This document shows positions 1 through 5,532 of a stretch of 6,652 nt of DNA, in pieces. Source of the DNA: JAHEJB01 sp041748175 (GTDB lineage: Bacteria; Bacteroidota; Rhodothermia; Rhodothermales; Rubricoccaceae); the NCBI GenBank assembly GCA_041748175.1, contig JBGTDU010000016.1:1-6652 (forward strand), in the 5' to 3' direction. Within the stretch, counting starts at the first letter, position 1, and each line of letters begins with the position of its first letter. The notes below the pieces were generated by a model that worked only from the letters and a program-made list of their open reading frames with translations, was not told the DNA's origin and made no database searches. Position numbers and translations under genes: made by a program.

Positions 1-666
1 GACGTAGCTCGAAAGCACGAACGCATCAAAGGCACGCCCGACGAAGGCATGACGGACGAGGAGATTTCCAGCCTCATTCGCGCGACCAATCCGATGCTGG
101 GCTGGGTGTGCTGCGTAAGCGCGGTGCGGGCCGATCAGGCCGGCAGCCGCCAGCCCGGAAGAAGCTTTGCTTGCGCTTCTGTTGACGAAGAAGGGGCGAT
201 GCTTCGGGATTTCTGGGACGCCATCGATCGGATGGAGCGCACGGCCTCGGACGAGTTCGCCGAGCAGATCAAAGGCAAGCGACTCTACAACGACCCTGGC
301 CCGATTCAGTGGGTCACGCTCAACGGCAAGGATTTCGACATCCCCTTTCTTCTCGCGCGCAGCGCCAAATACGGAATCGATCTCCCTTCTTCGGGGCTGC
401 GGAGCACCTATGCTTTCAGCCACGATCCGCATTGCGATCTGAAGATGCTGTTCGGCAAAAATGTCTATTTCCGGCTGGCCGACCTGTGCGATCACCTCGG
501 CATCCCGCACACCAAGGACGACATGGACGGCAGCCAGGTCGCCGATTATATCGAACGCGGCAAGCTTGAGGATGTGATCGCGTATTGCCAGAGCGATGTG
601 GAGCGCACACTGGATTGTTTTTTTGCCGCGCGCGGGGTCATCCCGGAGCGAGGCGCGAAGTGGTAG
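1..666 (+). CDS. Predicted 3'-5' exonuclease, PolB exonuclease-like (DnaQ-fold), 5'-truncated
   Basis: The reading frame is open to the first base of the window, so the gene begins upstream; the ATG at 49 is internal to the conserved fold and unlikely to be the true start. The product resembles the predicted 3'-5' exonucleases related to the exonuclease domain of DNA polymerase B (COG3298/DNA_pol_B_exo2). It would remove 3' nucleotides from nucleic acid using two metal ions. Two of the three acidic motifs are visible: ExoII as NGKDFDIPFL (Asp at 337-339) and ExoIII as YCQSD (Asp at 595-597). Between them is the family-typical block LADLCDHLGIPHTKDDMDGSQV. The ExoI motif (DxE) must lie just before base 1, because the family has only a short stretch ahead of this region. 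There is no signal peptide in the visible part, so it is probably cytoplasmic, with a role in DNA or RNA processing that cannot be defined further. The gene ends 72 bp from the convergent haloperoxidase gene, and I found no convincing terminator hairpin between them. Confidence 0.85.
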   Translation, partial: DVARKHERIKGTPDEGMTDEEISSLIRATNPMLGWVCCVSAVRADQAGSRQPGRSFACASVDEEGAMLRDFWDAIDRMERTASDEFAEQIKGKRLYNDPGPIQWVTLNGKDFDIPFLLARSAKYGIDLPSSGLRSTYAFSHDPHCDLKMLFGKNVYFRLADLCDHLGIPHTKDDMDGSQVADYIERGKLEDVIAYCQSDVERTLDCFFAARGVIPERGAKW

Positions 667-738
667 ATCCGATACCTCTCGCGGAGGACGCCGATCCCGG
701 GAACCGCTGCTCTGGAATAGCGATGCGAAAGCGGCGCT

Positions 739-2076
739 CTACTGGCCTTGGCCCGACACCTTTCGAAGCTGCTGCTCCACCACGTATTTGCCAATCCGGT
801 TTCCAAGAGCGTTCCCCTCTATGGAGTCGTAACGGAAGTGGATGCCGAGGTAGACGCGTGACAATGCGCATTCCATGGCGGCCCCGGAGAAACTCTCGAA
901 AGACCGCGTAGGCGGCCGCGTCTCGATCTTGCCCGAGAACGGACCCGCGACATCGACGAACCTCGTTGTCATTGTGAATCCATAATCGTCGCCGAAGGTA
1001 TCGGCGAGCGCCGTCATCGCAGCGGCGCACGCCATCCCGTGAGCGGATGGATACGAAGGGAAAGCGTAGGTATGGCGGTGCGTGTTCGTCCACGTTTCTT
1101 CCGGCTCGGTATCCGGATTCCCATCGTTTGCCGCCCACCGGATCGCCGTGTACGGGCGCCAGTGGTTGTACCGGAACTTGTTGCTGAAGGAATTCACGTA
1201 GGCGTCGAACACGCCCATGTTCAGCAGGGCAAACAGGCGAGTCGCGTCGAGGAGGTCGATGTGTTCGCGTATCACGAGGTCGCGCGCCAGGCGGTTGTGG
1301 GAGTTCTCTACGAAGTCCTTCCACCAGAGCGCAATATGGGTCTGATCGACCGTCCGCACGCTGCTTTGATAGCGGCCAATTTCCTTCACTTCGTCGAACG
1401 CCTCGGTGTAGGCATCGCTGTCAATCTCGGGCGGCGGCTCGCCGATGAACTGACCGGCGCTGTCCAGAACGAAGGGAGCTGCTGCGGCCCATCCTGCACC
1501 GAAGACAAACCCCTCTGGCGTGCCGCTGTGGTCGGGAAACTCCGCGTAAACTCCGGGGCCCATGGGATGCATCGTGTACTCGGCTTCGTTGTTCCAGCCA
1601 TCCGCTTCACGGATTTCGAGGATCGCTCGCGCCGCAGCTTCTCCAACATCCAGCCCGGACGCCACGTTCGCGGGAGTGGACGAATCCGTTAGTCGCGCGG
1701 AGATCCCTTGGTCCCGCAGCGCCTCGAATTCGGATTGATGATCCGGGTATTGGTCGGAGGCAACCACGAACGCCGCCTGCGTCGCGGTTGCGATGGGATC
1801 GGCGTCCTCAGCCGACGTTTCAAAAGCGTATGCCTCGTAGCGCCCCGCTATGCCGTTCAACGCATCGTGCATCGCAAGATGCATCATGGCGACCGTTCGC
1901 AGTCCTTTCAGCGTCAGAAACGCGTCCTCCGCTTCGGCGATTTGCAGAACGAGTTCATTCCAGTCGACAGCGAGTTGCCCCGATTCTCCCGTTGCCGGTT
2001 GCGCTCGGGTCTCCGCACTGGTGAAGAGTGCACAGGTCGTGACGACGGCAAGGATGGCAATTCCAGGTCTGGTCAT
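739..2076 (-). CDS. Exported vanadium-dependent haloperoxidase / PAP2-type phosphatase family protein
   Basis: A 445-residue protein of the vanadium haloperoxidase/acid phosphatase superfamily. All three metal-oxoanion motifs are intact: K300-x6-R307-P308 (KFRYNHWRP), PSAHG at 343-347 with the presumed catalytic His346, and S406-R407-x5-H413-x3-D417 (SRVYLGIHFRYD), where His413 would bind vanadate or form the phospho-intermediate. The N-terminal helix GLRTVAMMHLAMHDALNG is also typical. Family members either oxidise halides with H2O2 or hydrolyse phosphate esters, and the motifs alone cannot tell which. Residues 1-25 form a signal peptide ending TRA^Q, so the protein should be periplasmic or secreted; no C-terminal sorting domain is present. 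I chose the ATG at 2076 because it gives a compact signal peptide. An in-frame GTG at 2109 would add 11 residues and has a GGAGG about 13 bp upstream, which is rather far. The gene is divergent from the HxlR regulator, which may control it. Confidence 0.88.
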   Translation of the reverse strand: MTRPGIAILAVVTTCALFTSAETRAQPATGESGQLAVDWNELVLQIAEAEDAFLTLKGLRTVAMMHLAMHDALNGIAGRYEAYAFETSAEDADPIATATQAAFVVASDQYPDHQSEFEALRDQGISARLTDSSTPANVASGLDVGEAAARAILEIREADGWNNEAEYTMHPMGPGVYAEFPDHSGTPEGFVFGAGWAAAAPFVLDSAGQFIGEPPPEIDSDAYTEAFDEVKEIGRYQSSVRTVDQTHIALWWKDFVENSHNRLARDLVIREHIDLLDATRLFALLNMGVFDAYVNSFSNKFRYNHWRPYTAIRWAANDGNPDTEPEETWTNTHRHTYAFPSYPSAHGMACAAAMTALADTFGDDYGFTMTTRFVDVAGPFSGKIETRPPTRSFESFSGAAMECALSRVYLGIHFRYDSIEGNALGNRIGKYVVEQQLRKVSGQGQ

Positions 2077-2182
2077 GGCCGAAATCCGAAATGGAAACTG
2101 GGGATGCACCGAACCTATCCGGCCTCCACCTGTAATACCACTACTTTTTCTGTAGCGAACCGCTCACACGCATTCCGGGAAC
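2077..2182. promoter_or_regulatory. Divergent promoter/operator region between haloperoxidase and HxlR-SCP2 genes
   Basis: These 106 bp separate two divergently transcribed genes, so promoters for both should lie here. The central part, about 2131-2155, is AT-rich compared with its surroundings. TGTAAT at 2131-2136 is a possible -10 for the rightward gene, and read leftward the overlapping TATTAC could serve as a -10 for the haloperoxidase gene. Matching -35 boxes are weak in both directions, and neither gene has a strong Shine-Dalgarno sequence at normal spacing. The layout fits a shared region bound by the adjacent regulator. Exact promoter positions are guesses. Confidence 0.5.
2141..2155. 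promoter_or_regulatory. Candidate HxlR operator: CTAC-N7-GTAG inverted repeat
   Basis: An inverted repeat, CTAC TTTTTCT GTAG, sits in the AT-rich centre of the divergent intergenic region, 27 bp before the regulator's ATG and next to the candidate -10 elements. HxlR-type dimers bind short inverted repeats near their own promoter, so the position is right. The arms are only 4 bp, which could arise by chance, so this is a weak candidate. Confidence 0.3.
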
Positions 2183-2935
2183 ATGAACAAAGGGTACGGC
2201 CAGTATTGCCCGCTCGCCCTGGCCGCCGAAATCCTCTGTCAGCGCTGGATGGTGCTCGTAATCAGCCGGATTATTGATGGATGCGAGACGTTCAGCGAAA
2301 TCCACCGCGGCGTCCCATTGATCTCACCCTCGATGCTGTCGAAGAGGCTTGTCGAGCTAGAGGACGCGGGGATTCTGGAACGTCGACAACGGAGTGGCCG
2401 AACCGGTTATACCTACCATCCGACCGAGGCCGGGCGGGGCCTCGAGCGCATTATCATGGATATGTCCGTCTGGGGACAGCAGTGGGCACGCGATATGTCG
2501 CTGGAAGACCTGGACCCCGGCTTTTTGGCGTGGAGCATGCATCTGCGACTAGATGGTAAATCCATGCCGGCTGGGCGCACGGTTCTGGAATTCGATTTTT
2601 CCGGGGTGCCGGGACGCACGCACCGATTCTGGCTGGTCAATGAGGACGGCAAGATCGAAATGTGCCTGAAGCACCCGAGCTTCGAGACGGATGTACTGGT
2701 TGAGGGCGATCTGCGCACCTTCGTCGAGTGCTGGCGGGGCTTTCGCGACCTTCGGGAAGAGATCTCGGCGCGCCGAATCAAACTGACCGGCCCACGGGAA
2801 TTGAGGCGGGCCTTTCCCGATTGGCTCCTCCAGAGCTCGCTCGCGCCGCACGAGCGCAAGCGCGCAGGACCCGAACGCCGGCTGTACGAACAGGCCGTCG
2901 CATCCGGGCAGGAGCAGGTCGGCTCAGCGGCGTAG
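2183..2935 (+). CDS. HxlR-family winged-helix regulator with C-terminal SCP2-like domain
   Basis: A 250-residue DNA-binding regulator. Residues about 8-100 form an HxlR-type winged helix: the N-terminal CPLALAAEIL with the conserved Cys9, the RW pair of the family's GGKW element (here CQRW, 19-22), TFSEIHRGVPLISPSML (36-52) with the recognition helix at about 48-58, LVELEDAGILERR (56-68), and a wing ending in YTYHPTEAGRGL. Residues about 130-215 look like a sterol-carrier-protein-2-like domain, with a hydrophobic strand (TVLEFDFSG), a second sheet segment (HRFWLVNEDG) and a closing LTGPRELRRAFPDWL. Most HxlR proteins are 100-150 residues, so the extra domain makes this a ligand-sensing candidate, perhaps for a lipid or other hydrophobic molecule. 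No membrane segment is seen. It is divergent from the haloperoxidase gene, which is the most likely target along with itself. Cys9, Cys19 and Cys34 could allow redox sensing; that is inferred, not shown. Confidence 0.87.
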   Translation: MNKGYGQYCPLALAAEILCQRWMVLVISRIIDGCETFSEIHRGVPLISPSMLSKRLVELEDAGILERRQRSGRTGYTYHPTEAGRGLERIIMDMSVWGQQWARDMSLEDLDPGFLAWSMHLRLDGKSMPAGRTVLEFDFSGVPGRTHRFWLVNEDGKIEMCLKHPSFETDVLVEGDLRTFVECWRGFRDLREEISARRIKLTGPRELRRAFPDWLLQSSLAPHERKRAGPERRLYEQAVASGQEQVGSAA

Positions 2936-2963
2936 GTGAAATCCACGATGGGCTATTGCTTCT

Positions 2964-2998
2964 CCGCGCGTGAAGTAAAAAGACCGCGCAGTAAAAAG
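2964..2998. repeat. Imperfect tandem repeat CCGCGC(gtga)AGTAAAAAG
   Basis: Two copies of CCGCGC followed by AGTAAAAAG lie head to tail: 2964-2982, with GTGA inserted between the two halves, and 2984-2998 without it. The nine-base element AGTAAAAAG starts at 2974 and 2990, 16 bp apart, and a decayed GTAAAG follows at 3004-3009. The site lies 28 bp after the HxlR-SCP2 stop and about 140 bp before the next gene. It could be a binding site for a direct-repeat regulator or a small local duplication. GCGCG/CGCGC can also pair around a 14-base loop, but no U-tract follows on the + strand, so a terminator is unlikely. Confidence 0.5.
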
Positions 2999-3136
2999 CT
3001 TCGGTAAAGGTTCAGCGGCCCTCGTTCGATTGAGGCGGCAGCCCGTTAGTTTGCGGTTCGGTGTTGCCGGTCCCGATATTGTCTCTCGTCGATTGCGGCA
3101 TCGGCCCATACTTCTCTCTTCCCCAAGCCCGCCAGA

Positions 3137-5320
3137 ATGGTTCGCAGGTTTTGCTACCTGGCCGCGTTGTGTGTGGTCGTGTTGTTTTCGCTCCCACCGG
3201 GGGCGGCTCAGCCTTTTGAGGCTGTGGTTCACGACGTGGGCAATGTGGGCCTTACGGTTACGAATGCCGGCTTCATCGGTCGTGCAGCGATCCGGAACGA
3301 CCCCTCCGGGGATCCTTCGTTCGAGTATCCGCTCGACTCTGGAGTCGAGCACCTTTTCGAAGCAGGTCTTTGGGTGGGCGCACTCAGGTCGGATGGGTTG
3401 CGAACCGTTCGGACCTCTGCCATCACGTCCAGCGGCGGGTATTCTGCCGGAGCGCAAGGCTATGAAGTCGTTCAGGCGAGTCTGTTCGAACGCCGGTCGT
3501 CCCTGCCGGAATCTCCGTTCTTCACCCCAACGTCAATCAGTCAGCAGGACTACATCTCCGCCTTCGAGGACACCTCTACCGTCGTACCCGGCACGTTCAC
3601 TCCGACGCCCGACCCGCAGGGGCAACTCGGCATGAGCGTCGAGAGCCGGTCCTACGCCTGGAGCTTCCCGTTCACCGAGTACTTTGTCATTCTGGAATAC
3701 GAAATCACGAACATCTCCGGCGCGGCGTGGGATTCCGTCTACGTGGGGATCTGGGAAGACATGGTGGTCCGAAACGTGATCACCACCACGGAGACCGGTG
3801 CCAACTTTTTCAATAAAGGCGGGAGAGGCTTCCTCGGTTATCCGGTGTATGATGTGGATGGGACGTTGCTCGACGCCGCGCCGGACTCCCAGTTTGTGTC
3901 CTATGCGTGGAATCTGGGAGGGCAGGAGGAGAGCCTTAACACGTACGGCGCCATTGCTTTTCTTGGCGCGGAGTGGAACGATCCGGTTCAGGGGCGCCGC
4001 TTTTTCCATCCGTTTCTCCAGGATGAATACGTTGCCGACGGCTACTCGGCGCCGCGCGTGAACCCGCGCTACTGGCTTTTCAGCAGCGGAAACGACCAGC
4101 TTGCCCGGCCTACCGACGATGATGAACGCTACCGGCGAATGGGTACGGCGCTGCCTCTCGATGAGCCGGTGGCTGGAGACCCCCGCCCGCTCAGGCAGCG
4201 CCTCGCCGAAGAAGGCCTTTCGGCGCAGGGCAACTGGATCGGGATGTTTCCGATCGGGCCCATTCCGAGGGTCGAGCCGGGCGAGTCCATCACGGTGAAC
4301 TTTGCCATGGTGTCGGCGCTCAAGCCCGACGCATTTCAGGACATCGCCTCGCGGGCCATTGACAATGACGATTCGCGGACAACCCTCCGCAACAATGTCT
4401 TCTGGGCGATGCGAACGTACGCGGGAGAAGATTTCAACTACAACGGCCGCCTTGATGCCGGGGAAGACATCAATGGAAACAGCGTGCTGGATCGCTACCT
4501 CATCCCCGAGCCGCCTGCCTCGCCCGGCCTTCATGTTGAGCTAGCCAGCGGAACGGCCTCCCTCTACTGGGATGGTTCATCGGAGGAGAGCTTCGATCCG
4601 ATTACAGGTCGGCAGGACTTCGAAGGCTACCGGATCTACCGCTCCGATCCCGGAGACGACCGGGGCGGCAACATTTTTGGCGAGGCCAATCTGCTGGCCC
4701 AGTTCGATATCGTGGGTAATGACATCGGCTTCAACAACGGGTTCGACGACATCCGGCTCGACCAGCCGGTTTCCTTTCCCGGCGATCCAAGGGAGTATCT
4801 GTATCGCTTCGACGCGACGGGCTTGTTGAGTGGATGGCAATACGGCTTCGCGGTGACGGCCTTTGACCAGGGAGATGCGACGGCGGGCCTCGCGTCGTTC
4901 GAATCGAGCAAGACGACCAACGCCGTTCGCGTCTTTCCCGGCACGGAGGCCGTCGAGGGCGGCCTGTCGCCGGTTGTCGTCTATCCCAACCCGTACCGGG
5001 TGAACGCCGCGTGGGACGGTGGGAGCAACTCGGCCCGCAAGCTCTACTTTGCCAACCTGCCAGCTCGTTGCCAGATCCGTGTGTATACGCTGGCCGGCGA
5101 AATCGTCGGCGAGATGGACCACGACGCGGCCACGTACCAGGGCGACATCGGCTGGTACGACGCGTTGAGCGGCGAAAACCGAATCCTCGCGGGCGGCGAG
5201 CACGCCTGGGACATTCTCTCCCAGAACGGCCTACAGCTCGCGGGGGGCCTCTACCTTTTCTCCGTCAAAGACCTCGACAGCGGCGCGGTGCAGACGGGGA
5301 AGTTTGTCGTAATTCTCTAG
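3137..5320 (+). CDS. Large exported protein of unknown function with T9SS-type/FlgD-Ig-like C-terminal domain
   Basis: I do not recognise a specific function. Residues 1-24 are a signal peptide ending GAA^Q, and this supports the ATG at 3137 although no clear ribosome-binding site precedes it. The first 430 residues are a beta-rich region rich in Gly, aromatic and acidic residues (for example VGNVGLTVTNAG, EHLFEAGLWVGA). This region resembles N-termini of uncharacterised surface proteins in Rhodothermales and other FCB bacteria. A calcium-loop-like stretch follows at 432-452 (DxNxNG, then DxNGNxxLD). Residues about 465-600 look fibronectin-III-like (EGYRIYRS, FAVTAFD). The end is a sorting/Ig-like domain: YPNPYR at 616-621, IRVYTLAGEIV at 647-657, and GGLYLFSVKD leading to GKFVVIL at the C-terminus. 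Such domains direct type IX secretion and surface attachment in Bacteroidota, so it is probably a surface or secreted structural or binding protein. No catalytic motif was found. It is probably transcribed alone. Confidence 0.85.
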   Translation: MVRRFCYLAALCVVVLFSLPPGAAQPFEAVVHDVGNVGLTVTNAGFIGRAAIRNDPSGDPSFEYPLDSGVEHLFEAGLWVGALRSDGLRTVRTSAITSSGGYSAGAQGYEVVQASLFERRSSLPESPFFTPTSISQQDYISAFEDTSTVVPGTFTPTPDPQGQLGMSVESRSYAWSFPFTEYFVILEYEITNISGAAWDSVYVGIWEDMVVRNVITTTETGANFFNKGGRGFLGYPVYDVDGTLLDAAPDSQFVSYAWNLGGQEESLNTYGAIAFLGAEWNDPVQGRRFFHPFLQDEYVADGYSAPRVNPRYWLFSSGNDQLARPTDDDERYRRMGTALPLDEPVAGDPRPLRQRLAEEGLSAQGNWIGMFPIGPIPRVEPGESITVNFAMVSALKPDAFQDIASRAIDNDDSRTTLRNNVFWAMRTYAGEDFNYNGRLDAGEDINGNSVLDRYLIPEPPASPGLHVELASGTASLYWDGSSEESFDPITGRQDFEGYRIYRSDPGDDRGGNIFGEANLLAQFDIVGNDIGFNNGFDDIRLDQPVSFPGDPREYLYRFDATGLLSGWQYGFAVTAFDQGDATAGLASFESSKTTNAVRVFPGTEAVEGGLSPVVVYPNPYRVNAAWDGGSNSARKLYFANLPARCQIRVYTLAGEIVGEMDHDAATYQGDIGWYDALSGENRILAGGEHAWDILSQNGLQLAGGLYLFSVKDLDSGAVQTGKFVVIL

Positions 5321-5383
5321 ACGAAAATTCTGTCGCCTCTTTACGTGCTCACTCACCGCATATCGTTTGTGTCCTCCAATTCA

Positions 5384-5463
5384 AGTCATCCCCGCGAAGG
5401 CGGGGACCCATCCCATGTCCCAGCTAGATTGCTGAATGGATCCCCGCCTTCGCGGGGATGACT
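5384..5463. repeat. Inverted pair of REP-like GTCATCCCCGCGAAGGCGGGG palindromes
   Basis: Two 28-bp arms, 5384-5411 and 5436-5463, are reverse complements of each other at 27 of 28 positions, separated by a 24-bp spacer. Each arm is also a hairpin on its own: CCCCGC-gaag-GCGGGG at 5390-5405 and CCCCGC-cttc-GCGGGG at 5442-5457. The transcript could therefore form two small hairpins or one long stem. The right arm read forward encodes MDPRLRGDD and the left arm encodes SSPRRRGP, peptides familiar from spurious ORFs over the dispersed TCATYCCCGCG-type repeats of many bacterial genomes. It begins 63 bp after the stop of the large exported protein gene and may act as its transcription terminator or as a 3'-end stabiliser, although no U-tract follows. 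Confidence 0.85.
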
Positions 5464-5475
5464 AAGTGGAAGGAA

Positions 5476-5503
5476 TTGCGATTTTGCTCCTACGCATTAC
5501 GAT
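5476..5503 (+). promoter_or_regulatory. Possible sigma70-like promoter for the last gene
   Basis: TTGCGA at 5476-5481 and TACGAT at 5498-5503, with a 16-bp spacer, each match four of six consensus positions. The segment lies just after the inverted repeat and 29 bp before the ATG at 5533. It is AT-richer than the surrounding DNA. Position is the main argument; the sequence match is modest, and Bacteroidota promoters often use a different -7/-33 consensus that I do not see clearly here. Confidence 0.3.
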
Positions 5504-5532
5504 CTAACCAAAACCACCAACCACCCCTCCCC

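Noticed and set aside
49..51. ATG taken as the true start of the exonuclease gene
   Set aside because: The frame is open to base 1 and the family's essential ExoI motif would be missing, so the gene must begin upstream of the window.
667..738. Possible bidirectional terminator between the convergent exonuclease and haloperoxidase genes
   Set aside because: CCGCT/AGCGG can pair only across a long loop and no T-tract follows on either strand.
638..1324. A 228-codon open frame on the minus strand overlapping the haloperoxidase 3' half and the exonuclease end
   Set aside because: Its product is rich in Arg, Pro and His, with no recognisable domain, while the haloperoxidase frame has all catalytic motifs; it is a GC-driven shadow.
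1039..1692. A 217-codon plus-strand open frame antisense to the haloperoxidase gene
   Set aside because: It is antisense to a clearly real enzyme gene and has no domain, signal peptide or start context of its own.
1708..2277. A 189-codon plus-strand frame spanning the divergent promoter into the regulator gene
   Set aside because: It overlaps two well-supported genes and the product is low-complexity and Arg-rich; no family resemblance.
3533..4534. A 333-codon minus-strand frame inside the large exported protein gene
   Set aside because: Long antisense frames are common in GC-rich genes; the product shows no motif, and the sense frame has a signal peptide and a sorting domain.
5384..5463. 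Repeat pair considered as a CRISPR remnant
   Set aside because: The copies are inverted rather than direct, there are only two, and the 24-bp gap and peptide-encoding signature fit a dispersed REP-like element.
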